A DNA stretch of 62,909 nt from Scedosporium boydii (lineage: Eukaryota; Ascomycota; Sordariomycetes; Microascales; Microascaceae). The translations under genes were made by a program, and so were the position numbers. Under the pieces are notes generated by a model. It was not told the origin of the DNA. It worked only from the letters and a program-made list of their open reading frames with translations, and did no database searches. Where the stretch lies: positions 1 through 62,909 of the forward strand of contig NJFT01000231.1 in NCBI GenBank assembly GCA_002221725.1, given 5' to 3'. Below are positions 53,424 through 62,909 of this stretch, piece by piece. Every line of letters begins with the position of its first letter. The first letter of the stretch is position 1.

Positions 53424-54901
53424 CTAAAAATCTCTAAAATAATGGTCATACTTCGCCGCCATCTCGTCGGTATAAACGACGCGTCGTCCGTCGTCTTCGG
53501 GGTATCGATCAAAACACTGCGTGTCGTCCGGCGCCTTGATCGGAGGGATGATTGGACCATTGGTCCGCCGATGATATACATCGTCCCAATTCACGCCGTG
53601 GAAGAACGGGTGTTCTTTAATCCTCGCTGCGCCTCCGCTTATGTTGCCTAACCTCTTGGATCGGTCCACTGTGCAGAACTGTCGGATGAGATCTTTGGCT
53701 TCCGCCGACAAGGCCGGTTCGCTGGGAAAGACAACAGCCTTATCCACGATCCTAGTATCGTCGCAGCGGTGTGACGCTGGTGGTTAGCACAGCCCACTTA
53801 CACCCTGCAGTGGCTGACGAGATGGCTCCATGCAGCATTTTGATAGCTTCTAGGCTAGGTCCGGCGGAAGAAGGGGAAATACGACTCACTGTTTGTAGAT
53901 CTCGATGGGATTCTGGTGCCAGAATGGCGGATATCCCGTCAAGAACTCGTATAGTAAGATCCCCAGAGCCCACCAGTCAACTGCTGTCGTATGCCCCTTG
54001 TTCTGGATCACCTCTGGTGCAAGATACTCTGGCGTACCGCAGAGCGTGTATGTCTCGCCGGGCCTGTCTCCTTCACGGCCGAGGCGTTTCGCGAAGCCAA
54101 AGTCTACCAGCTTAATATGGCCATCCTTATCGAGCAAGAGGTTTTCGGGCTTTAGATCTCGGTAGGCGACCCCGCCTTGCGTTTCGTGGAGGTACTCCAA
54201 AACGAGGACAAGCTCGGCTATATAAAATCGGGCAGTAGGTTCATCGAAACGCCGCATCCTCCTCAAGTATGTGAAAACCTCTCCACCAGGAATATAGTCG
54301 AGCAACATGTAGACGCTGTCGCGGTCGGAAAACGAGGCTATAAGTCGCGTAATGAAAGGGTGTCCGCTCACGTCGCTCAGGACAGCACGTTCGTTGCGGA
54401 CATGGTCCAGCTGTTTCAACCGGATAACTGCGCAGAGAGAGGTTAGAAAGGAAACTTGGTGGTTGGACTGACAATGGCGACGTGCAGCGCGCGTGCAGCG
54501 CGCAGCGGCAGCCATAAAGCCTGGGGATAGGGCGAGCGGTGACATCAACGGATCGAGTTACCTTCAGATTTGCGGAGTATTTTTAGGGCATATACGCTGT
54601 CATGGTCGTCTTCGGGGGCGTCGGCGGGCTTCACGAGACATACTCGAGCAAAGGTGCCTAGGTACCGAAGGTGGTTAGCTGATCCTTGGAGACAGGCACC
54701 TCTTGTGAAATAAAGAGATCGCGAACCCGTTCCCAGAGTCCTTATGAGGCGGAAATCCCTCAGAGACACCTTGGGCTGACCGTCGCTCGATCGTGACGCT
54801 GATCCGGCTCCGTTTTGATGCGCATCGCTAACTGCACCAGCTCCGAAGGGCTGCGCTATCGCCGCGAGGACGGGAGCGGCAGCAGCGACGTCGCTTGGCA
54901 T
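53424..54901 (-). CDS. cAMP-dependent protein kinase catalytic subunit (AGC kinase), 378 residues
   Basis: Model: exons 54901-54727, 54657-54562, 54427-53890 and 53751-53424, with introns of 69, 134 and 138 nt. The kinase core is complete: glycine loop LGTGTFARV across the first junction, ALKILRK Lys, YRDLKPENLLL catalytic loop, VDFGFAKR, TLCGTPEYLAPEV activation segment with its Thr, and VDWWALGILLYEFLTGYPPF. The C-tail ends in FRDF, the PKA hydrophobic motif that closes the protein. The N-terminus is short (about 45 residues, Ala/Gly-rich), as in the second PKA isoform of filamentous ascomycetes. It signals downstream of cAMP; its regulatory subunit is not in the window. It is divergent from the GYP2-like gene across 2.6 kb. 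Confidence 0.9.
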
Positions 54902-57523
54902 TCGAAGACGGCCGAAGGTTTTATCGAACTTGGAACGAATGGAGCCGGCAGAGAGCCGAAAGGGGTTCGAGCTTCGAGACGTCGTGGTGGCGGGTTGAGG
55001 ATTCGGGCGCTCAGGCTCGACAGGGACCCATTACAGGAGTCTCCTGCGAATACCTTGGGCGCTGCGAAAGTGGTGGCCGAGCCAGAGGTTTAGGGGAGGA
55101 GGAGAGTTTAATAGCGTCGGATTGACAACACAATGGAATCCAATGCGATGCGTCAAAAGGTCAAGGTTTCTCTTTATTCGGGGTCGGCTGCGTCAATTGC
55201 GAATGTGATGTGATGTGATTTGATGGAGGGTCTCTCGACTAGACTCTCCAGCTGGCGCGGGACTCGAGCATTAGAGGGGTGACTTCGGTAAGGGGTGGCA
55301 TGGTAGCTTCAGCGGCTAGAGGAATTAGGAGGGGAGACAAGACGATGGAAGGGACGGAGCCCACCGCTCGGCCAATCCAAGGAGATTAAGGATGGATTGA
55401 CAATGAGCGTTGGGACTGTAGAGGAGAGTGGTTTCGAATCGGGCCGGGCATTGGAGATATTTAAGGAATGGTGCGGAGGCAGACTGCCAAGTCCCTGCTC
55501 TCTCTCCTTCGTACCTCTGCGGCTGCGTCCGATCAAGGTTAAGTTCCATGTCCCGAGCTCCGTGTTCGCGGGGGGTTCGCGATGGCACGGCGGGGTACTC
55601 ATCCTCACGACAAGTCAAAGTACGAACTACGAAGTAAACTCCCCAAAAGTGTCTATCCGAATCGGACCAGTTTCTGTTGGTGCAATTGCTTACCTCGTAT
55701 GCGTCCTTCAGCACCCGATAGAACTCGATGCCAGCCATGATTGGCTTAGTGCGCAGCCAAGAGATATGACGCAACAGTTCGAGGCGTGATCGCGCACCCT
55801 CTCCTGCTTGTTCTGCACCCGAGCCTTTTGATAAAGTGAATTGATCTTGCTAGCGGCTTCTTGTGGTCTTTTTCGAGTGCTTTGTACAAATAGACTTATC
55901 GATCAGAATATGTCCCTTGGTCACCTCATGTTCCGCTGGAAAAGATCTCGCTCAATAGCTCAAAGCAAGCAAGCGCTTGCAGACCGCACCTCGCTTCTAT
56001 CGTCTGTCGCGCAGGCGGAGCGTCGGTTGATGTTGATGCCGTGAGGTTGGAAGGGGAAATCCCCGGATGGATCAGATCAAATGAAGCCGAGCACGCGGCG
56101 TTCCAATAATAAGATGGCAGGCGATACTCGGGGATCCCGACCGATTTCGAAGTGCATGTCTCTCATGTCGTACTTTGGGAGTTTAGATTCTCCTGCCCTT
56201 CCAGGCGACAAACCGATGCATTGCAACAAGATGTTGACGTCGTTGTACCACCCTACTGACACAAACCGAGAGCCTCGAAAGGGAATCCATGCCTGTCCAT
56301 GCACGAATAAAGAGCCCGCGTAATGTTACCCAATGGTGCGAATAGAGCGCAACGGGCCGACTGATAAGAGCTGCACCTACTAACTATCACTATGATGCGG
56401 TTTACCAAGCAAACGGGTCGGCACCTCCGCTGCCCCTATTGCCCTATTGGCGATTGCCGAGCAGGGGAGAAGAGATTGGGAGCTACACTGGAATAGGAAA
56501 CGAATTGTTTTCGGATGAAAATCATATCATGGCCATTTGCTATCGTCAAATTGACCAGGACATGAGCTTCCAGACTAGGCGGGGTGACATGAGACATCGC
56601 GTTGTAGAGCAAACACTGATTCCTTTGGTGGCTGACCGAGGACGACATCGGATGGACTAGCATCCCAGGAGGTAGGTAGATGAGAGATGCAAATGACTTT
56701 CTCATGTTGGGGGGGGGATCAATCCTGAGCACGATATCGAAGTTACCTATCAATCAAAGTCTAAAGGGAGCTGGCTCTCTGAACCCATTTGATCTACGAA
56801 GTGCTCTACCCGATTTCGCAGCCGAGAGTCCCGCCGCTATTAAGCCGGAATCATCCAGTGTTCAAGCTGAGAGACCATTAACAGTGGTAATGCTGGGACG
56901 CTGTTAGAGCCGGCAGAGTAAGCACAGGCACAGGTCATCAGCAGGATCAAATCCAAGTGCAGGTGCAGTCTGATGCTGCGTAGTCACGGCTAGCAATATA
57001 TACTTCTGTTACCTGCAATATGCACATTTTTTACAGGTACCATAGATATAGAGGTACCTCAATTTGCCTTGCTGCACTAGACTCCAGGTTATTAGTGGGA
57101 TTGCTCAATTGTCCTTAGTCTTACCGCCTAGCCCCACCCACTGAGCGAATGGACTGTCTGGTGGGTTGGCTCTGGCTGCTCCTGCCACAAGGCTGCCTCT
57201 GCCGCATCTTCAATGCTCCCTTGACCAATTCCAGCTGCAGGTATTGCGAATGCCAGCATTCGAACTGTTTCCTGCCCCTCCACGATCATCTCGACTTTCA
57301 TACCGATTTTCTAAAGTGTCCATTTCTCCTTTTCCATTTCATTCTTTTTGTTTCAACCGCCTTCGCCTGTTCCTCGACCTGTCGCTCTTGGTTTAGCTAC
57401 CCGTCGCCGTTACTGTTGTGATTCGTTTGCCCCAAGGCGCCGGCAGCTCAGGTCGCTCAACAACCTTCCCCCCCCTCTTACATCCTTCACCGTGATGACC
57501 GCGGGCCGAGCCCACTGCGAGCC
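54902..57523. promoter_or_regulatory. long divergent intergenic region, PKA / GYP2-like
   Basis: A 2.6-kb non-coding stretch between two head-to-head conserved genes. Open frames in it (e.g. 55774-55325 minus, 54815-55125 plus) show no family features. One AGTACGAACTACGAAGTA motif occurs at 55618-55636. Long pyrimidine-rich 5' leader sequence precedes 57524. Confidence 0.45.
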
Positions 57524-57971
57524 ATGTTGAACAACTTCACGAATTTCGTTCAAAAGGCTCAGCAGCTGATCGATTCCACCCAGGGGTTGAATCTTTCCGA
57601 CCCAGACCGAAATCCGTCCAAGGCCGTCCTCTTCCAGAGCCAGTTCCGTCTCCCTTCGTCCCAAACGCCGCTCCACGAAATCAATGCCGAGTTGACTATA
57701 CCTGCCTCCAATGTCACCCACGGGGACAAGGCCCAAGATGCTGGCTGGCACTACGCTGGAAAGCTTCACCTCTCTGAATCGTTCATGTGCTTCTCCACCA
57801 CTCCGAGCAGCTTCGTTCACAGCGCCAGCACGACAACGTCATCGCTTTTCACCGCCCAGGCATACGGCGGCGGCCCCAGCGGCAATGGATTCACATTTCC
57901 TCTATGTGCGATACGCCGGGTAGAGAGGCTTAATAGCCAGAACTTCCAGGTGGGCATATTTCCCTCTCTCT

Positions 57972-58011
<40 letters not shown>

Positions 58012-61000
58012 CTCTTTCCCCTTGCCTACGCCATAGCTAGGCACTCTCTCCCTCGTTTGCTAACTCCCCATCACTCACCCAGTTCGCCCTCGCGATAACT
58101 ACGTGGAACGGCTTTATGCATGACCCACCCAAGGCAAAAGACGGGACCAAGGACACTTCGAACGTAAGGGAACAACGGATAACCATACATCTGGCCAGCA
58201 CTCGCCAGGCTTGCGAGAGGTTCTGCGATGGCCTCAAAAGGGGCCTGCGTGCCAACGTCGTCAATGTCGCGAAGATGAAGCGGGTGTCCACCCAGTGCTA
58301 CTCCGAATATTTACTACGTACCGAGGATAGGAAGAATGCCGACCCTCCCGACGCAGGCCTTGGTATGATATTTCGCTACCCAGGCGATCCGAAAAAGATG
58401 CGGGATCGAGCCAAAATGCGTCTTTGGGGCGAGTATCTAAGGGACAATGGAAGGAACCTCACTTTGATCCGACAGCCCACCTTTCACAAGCTCATCCGTG
58501 TCGGTCTGCCGAACCGCCTTCGAGGAGAAACCTGGGAGTTGACGTCTGGGTCCATCTATCTAAGACTGGAGAACCCCACCCTTTATACCGATACTCTAAC
58601 GAAATTCTCCGGAAAGGAATCGCTCGCGATTGACGAGATCGAAAAGGACTTGAACCGTAGCTTGCCGGAATATCCTGGCTTTCAGAGTGAAGAGGGTATT
58701 GGCCGTCTACGGAGAGTCCTGACCGCCTACAGCTGGGTCAACTCTGACGTTGGGTATTGCCAGGCCATGAATATTGTTGTGGCCGCGCTACTTATTTACA
58801 TGTCTGAGGCCCAGGCCTTCTTCCTGCTCTCCGCCCTGTGCGATCGGCTCGTCCCGGGTTACTACTCGACGACCATGTACGGCACCCTTCTCGACCAGAA
58901 GGTATTCGAGTCTCTTGTCGAGAAGACCATGCCCATTCTCTGGGAACATCTCGTAAAGAGCGATGTCCAGCTATCCGTGGTCTCTCTGCCCTGGTTCTTG
59001 TCGCTCTACATCAACTCCATGCCTCTTTACTTTGCCACTCGTGTCTTGGACGTGTTCTTTATTGAAGGACCCAAAGTCCTCTTCCAAGTTGGCCTTGCGA
59101 TATTAAGGATAAATGGCGAGGAGCTCTTGGATGCGACGGATGATGGTGCTTTTATCTCTGTTCTCAAGTCCTACTTCTCTCGTCTCGATGAGTCGGCTCA
59201 CCCCAAGTCGGAGAATCCCAAACTCAGGGCAGTTACTCGGTTCCAGGAGCTCCTGGTTGTCGCTTTCAAGGAGTTTTCCGGCATCACGCACAGCACCATT
59301 ACCGACCTTCGGTTAAAGAACAAGGATGCCGTTCTCAATAATATTGAGAATTTCGCCAAGCGCACAGCCATTCGCAACCTCGGTCCCGACAGCAAGCTGC
59401 TTAGCACGGAAGAACTCGGTGCGCTATATGATAGGTTCTACGGTGTACTCTACGAACGCCAGCAGCGGATAAGGATTGTCCAAGAGGAACAGCGTCGCAA
59501 AGCTAAATCGAATCGCGGACGAGTCACAGACCTGTTTCCCGGTGCGCACACGCAAGATCACAGTATAGAAAAGGGTAGAGTCGGCCTCGGCCCCAGCACA
59601 AGTCTCATGGACTACGACGCCTTCCGCGAGTTCCTCGCCGGCATCTCGAAATGGGCCATCGCAGATACCCCGCCAACCCCGAGAAGGGACACTTTCGCTG
59701 ACCGAGATAAGAACTCGTACTACCAGCGTTCAAGGAGACCTTCTGAAGCCCTTTTAGGCCCATGGGGTAGCGGGCCCGAACCGGCCGACCACGAATTCCT
59801 GCAACTGCTGTTCCGGAAATGGGACGTGGACAACAGCTCGGCACTGACGCTCCAGAATGTGGTAACTGGGCTCGCAAAGATCAAGTCTAAGCGCGATATC
59901 ATGGCCACGATCAACTACTTCTTTGATCTCTACGACAATGATGGTGACGGAAAGGTGGATAGGGAAGGGATTTTGCGAATGTCCGAGGCACTGCTCTTCC
60001 TCTCGCGGCGAGGGCTCGAGGGCTCGCTGAGCGTTTCTGCTGTTAGCCCGAACGGAGAGGCAGGCGGCAACCCGAGCACGTCGCAGCTCAGTCTCCCCGG
60101 AATCTCGCATAATGAGAAATTCCTAGGTAGCGTCAGCGCCTTCATACGGCGCTGCTTCGAGTATGCCGACCCGGATCATCCGAAGAACCTAGAAGCAAGC
60201 GACGAGATGCCAGAAACTCCCGAGATTGACAATACGTTCTCTATCGGCGATGACGACGATGAGGATGACGATGATGACCTCCTCGTTTCGTCTCGACCAG
60301 GTTCCCCGACAGGCGCCCCGCAACCTGCAAAGAAGCCGCCTGCACTATCAATCACAACCGACACGGAACCACACATTGAACGAAGGGCTTCCAAAGCGCA
60401 TTCCGAGGCTGCAAATGCGGCACTTGACCCTGCCAATCCCTTACATATTACTCTCCCCACATTCCGCATGGTTGTCCTCGCGGATGAGCTACTCGAGCAG
60501 TTCTTCGAGTCATCTTTCCCGACCTCCTTCCACATCATCGAGGGTCTCCCGAGCCAGGCTTCCTCCTCTGGGGGATTGACCACATTTGCCAGCCTGGGCT
60601 TCGGAGCCCGGGGTCCCGCTGCCAGTGCACCCGCCCTTGGCGGAGCCGGCCGCGGACTACGTGGTGTACTGGACAATATCGTGACGGACGGCATGAGGGT
60701 TGCTACGGAAGTCAGGAGAAGGATGGAGGAGGCGCAACGCGAGCTGGAGAAGAACGCCCAACCTGGCCAACGACCATACGCCGATGACGACGAGGAGGAT
60801 GAGGAGGATGGGGCCGGCGCCGGTGCTGGTGCTGGTGCTGGTGCTGGTGCTGGTGCTAACGCTCGTCGAGGAACGGGCGGTTCGACGCTAGACTTCGAGA
60901 GGAGGTCCGTGAGGAGTTCGGATAGGGATTTGCTCTCGGGAGCGGACGCCGAGGCGGCTAGCGAAGGCGAGGGATCTAAGGCAGCTGGCGTGTTGTCCTT

Positions 61001-61076
61001 ATTAGATACGGATCCGGGACTTAGCGGGCCGGGTTCGGCGGGGAAGGGCTTGGTGGAGTTTGACGGGAGGAATTGA
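57524..61076 (+). CDS. GYP2: GYP2/MDR1-like RabGAP: GRAM-TBC-EF-hand protein, 1139 residues
   Basis: Model: exons 57524-57949 and 58083-61076 with a 133-nt intron rich in CT repeats. The GRAM-like region is at residues about 30-145 and spans the intron. The TBC domain (about 285-495) has RLRGETW, IEKDLNRSLPE (arginine finger) and DVGYCQAMN (glutamine finger), so the dual-finger mechanism is intact. An EF-hand, YDNDGDGKVDREGI, lies near residue 760, ahead of an Asp/Glu tract (about 865). The C-terminus holds a (Gly-Ala)n run. Domain order is that of yeast Gyp2 (Mdr1) and fungal orthologues, which stimulate GTP hydrolysis on Ypt/Rab GTPases of the recycling path. Confidence 0.88.
57970..58009 (+). 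repeat. TC dinucleotide microsatellite in the GYP2-like intron
   Basis: A near-perfect CT run of about 40 bp inside the intron, between the donor at 57950 and the TAACTCC branch region near 58060. It likely forms an extended polypyrimidine tract. Confidence 0.9.
60808..60864 (+). repeat. GGTGCT hexamer repeat encoding (Gly-Ala)n
   Basis: Tandem GGTGCT/GGCGCC units in the frame of the GYP2-like gene encode about eight Gly-Ala pairs in its disordered C-terminus. The repeat is length-variable in principle, and in frame it is harmless. Confidence 0.9.
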
Positions 61077-61906
61077 AAAGGGGTAGGAATCATTACCAGG
61101 ATGATGTGATGTGTTGCTATATCTTGTCCTGATCAATCCCTGCCTTTTCTTGGCCCTCCACTCTTTCTTTTGCATGTTTCGGCGTAGTGAGCTGTTTCTC
61201 GTTCTTTGTTTCTCTATCTACTTGGGATGGCGCTGTATGGTTATATTGTCTGGAGGAGAGACGTGTGCTTGGAAGTTATAACTCTTGGTAGATTTTAGAT
61301 TCTACGCATTTTGGTGAGGGGAAGTGAGTTTGAAATTATAAAATCAAAAGCAAGCATCAGAGCCAGTTTTCTTGTTTTATTTTGTCGAGTTGGATTAGAC
61401 GATATTGGGATTGAGATCACGGAATCGCGGTATCGGATTGTGGGTGCCCGAAGTTTTCATTTCCCCCTTTTCCAAGCCATGACGAGATCGGTTTCTGGGT
61501 CGTAGGCCATCGTTAGGACGAATCGACGGGCATTGAAAATATCTCATTCATACATCCATGGCACCATCGGAGAAACAGTCATCTGAGAGCACAAAACGAA
61601 CATCTCAGTCAAGATACCTCTAAGAACGAAAACATAGACAACATAACAGAGAAGCAATGTCCAAGAGCAAGGCAACTTTGAAATCCGCGTGGTATCATAT
61701 CAACCATAAAGTCATCATCCCTCCTCCTTCCATATCCCAAAGCAGAGAGAAAAGAAAAGAAGTACAAGTGTCACCTGTTCACATACACACACACACACAC
61801 ATATACACTGCCCTCTCCCTTCCCTCGCTTCCATAGCACCTAAGATATCCATTCCTCGCCCTCCGTGTCTTGCCCGCCCCCACCTCAAACTCCTACCAAA
61901 CCGAAT
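61077..61906. other. convergent 3' intergenic region
   Basis: Spacer between the 3' ends of the GYP2-like and ROM2-like genes. A CA microsatellite lies at about 61780-61800. No gene is recognised. Confidence 0.5.
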
Positions 61907-62872
61907 CTACTTCTCAAGATGTCCGTCGTTGAGCAGCATCTCCAACACGATTTGCATCCCCGGAATCTCAGGATGGGTCATCCCAATCTTTACCGTCGTC
62001 TTCGAATCAATCTGCCCAGACGAAGAGGAAGGGATCCCGCCCAGCGCAGAGGTCGTTCCAGTAGGACCCCGCGCGCCGTAATCCAAACACCTGACATCGC
62101 GGCCCGCAATGATCTGCCTCAAACGTCCATTCTCGGCGTTGCGCACCTCGACGTAGTCATCATTGAAAAGGACGAGGTACTGCCCGCAGAGCGTGGCGCC
62201 CTTCGCCTTCTTCTGCTTGCCCGAGTATTCCATGATGAGCGTGCGGCTGACGTCGCCATGCTTGTCTACGTAGACGGCGCAGTCTTCGTATGCGAGGAGG
62301 AACTCTTGGTCGTTGAGACGGAACATGCCCAGCGGCTTCTGGTCCCGGATGCGGCTGGCGATGTTGGCGATGGAGGGTTGCTTGACGTCGGGGATGGACA
62401 TCGGTTGCTTCTTGTCAAGCGTCAAAAGCTCGAAGCCCTTGGAGGTGGCCACCGCAATGTACGTCTGGAACAGGTTCAAAGAATAGCACTCGGTTGGGAA
62501 GAAGAACTCGTCGTAGTCGCGGAATGACTCCGTAGATCCCGATTTCCGGCTGCTACCAAGCCACCTAGACTTCTTCTCCGTGGTCCGGTGGAAAACGGGC
62601 TCGAGAACCTTGAAGAAGGTATTGTGGACACCTTCCTTTCTCTTGTAAAAGACAAGCATCCGTTCCTTCATACGTGCAGCAGCAAAGAATGAGACATCCT
62701 TGGCAAGACGTTGAGGCGCCCGGCGAGGATTGTCATGTAATGGCGCCGGGAAGTTGGACACGGGAGCAACAACATCCAGTGGATAGGAGATCAGGGATCG
62801 GTCAGCGATGATTAAACATACAGAGAACTCTTCTAGCACAGCGATCTGTGTGACGCGCTGAGCGGGTACAGT
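61907..62872 (-). CDS. ROM2: ROM2-like Rho GEF, C-terminal CNH domain exon (partial, runs off right edge)
   Basis: The last exon of a larger gene. Its acceptor is at 62873-62874, preceded by a perfect TACTAAC branch site at 62886-62892, so the exon starts at TVPAQRV, in phase 0. The 321 residues are a citron-homology (CNH) beta-propeller part: QIAVLEEFSVCLIIADRSLISYPLD, YDEFFFPTECYSLNLF-YIAVATSKGFELL, QEFLLAYEDCAVYVDKHG and CGQYLVLFNDDYVEVRN. This is the C-terminal domain of Rom1/Rom2-type GEFs that activate Rho1 in cell-wall signalling. The DH and PH domains must lie to the right of the window. The ATG inside the intron is not a start. Confidence 0.85.
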   Translation of the reverse strand, partial: TVPAQRVTQIAVLEEFSVCLIIADRSLISYPLDVVAPVSNFPAPLHDNPRRAPQRLAKDVSFFAAARMKERMLVFYKRKEGVHNTFFKVLEPVFHRTTEKKSRWLGSSRKSGSTESFRDYDEFFFPTECYSLNLFQTYIAVATSKGFELLTLDKKQPMSIPDVKQPSIANIASRIRDQKPLGMFRLNDQEFLLAYEDCAVYVDKHGDVSRTLIMEYSGKQKKAKGATLCGQYLVLFNDDYVEVRNAENGRLRQIIAGRDVRCLDYGARGPTGTTSALGGIPSSSSGQIDSKTTVKIGMTHPEIPGMQIVLEMLLNDGHLEK

Positions 62873-62909
62873 CTGTAATTGCAACATGTTAGTACTAAAA
62901 AGAGAAAAA

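Noticed and set aside
60176..61093. Minus-strand open frame of 305 codons, Ser/Pro/Ala-rich
   Set aside because: Antisense of the GYP2-like low-complexity C-terminus; its poly-Ser and Ala-Pro runs mirror the Asp and Gly-Ala repeats.
61865..62527. Plus-strand open frame of 220 codons
   Set aside because: Antisense of the CNH-domain exon, which has clear family motifs on the minus strand.
1..62909. CRISPR array, rRNA operon, Starship captain (DUF3435) or PKS/NRPS backbone
   Set aside because: None of their sequence hallmarks was seen on either strand.

Overview
The window reads as a filamentous ascomycete chromosome segment, most likely Sordariomycetes and possibly Hypocreales (inference). 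Genes carry short GT-AG introns of about 46-207 nt with CTAAC-type branch points. There is a NACHT-ankyrin NLR, a protoglobin, a pogo/Fot1-type transposon and large AT-rich intergenic spaces. Nothing prokaryotic is visible.

Bases 1-19.4 kb are an accessory, secondary-metabolism-like region in decay. It starts with a TOXE-type bZIP-ankyrin regulator and three cytochrome P450 genes. All three P450s are broken: P450-A (2.3-4.0 kb) by an in-frame TAA just before the haem loop; P450-C (4.5-8.2 kb) by a Fot1/pogo insertion, a one-base frameshift and loss of the ExxR arginine; P450-B (17.7-19.4 kb), an inverted paralogue of P450-A with the same intron positions and phases, by an in-frame TGA. Between them lie apparently intact genes: a 1445-residue NLR, an Erg26-like 3beta-HSD/C4-decarboxylase-type SDR and a secreted lipocalin-fold Diels-Alderase-like protein that shares a divergent promoter with P450-B. 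No backbone enzyme (PKS, NRPS, terpene or triterpene cyclase) is present. The set resembles the tailoring remnant of a cluster whose core has been lost or lies outside the window.

Bases 19.4-27 kb hold a kinase pseudogene (one stop, one frameshift), an FHA-domain gene, a divergently transcribed AT-hook protein with an internal duplication, and an intact retinol-dehydrogenase-like SDR. Bases 27.0-35.9 kb are a gene desert of about 9 kb with no recognisable gene but repeated TACTTCGTA-type motifs and a CCCATA hexamer array.

Bases 35.9-50.1 kb hold a protoglobin, a secreted SET-domain protein, a C2H2 factor with a suspicious in-frame TAG, an OTT_1508-like deaminase followed by a run of strong DNA/RNA hairpins, a large C2H2 regulatory protein and an eight-cysteine CS-alpha-beta (defensin-like) secreted peptide.

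Bases 50.5 kb to the end look like conserved core genome: an INP54-like tail-anchored inositol polyphosphate 5-phosphatase, a PKA catalytic subunit, a GYP2/MDR1-like GRAM-TBC-EF-hand RabGAP, and the CNH-domain end of a ROM2-like Rho GEF running off the right edge. The window therefore spans a boundary between a degenerating accessory island on the left and stable housekeeping genes on the right. All gene models were assembled by eye from splice sites and family similarity; no search was run.
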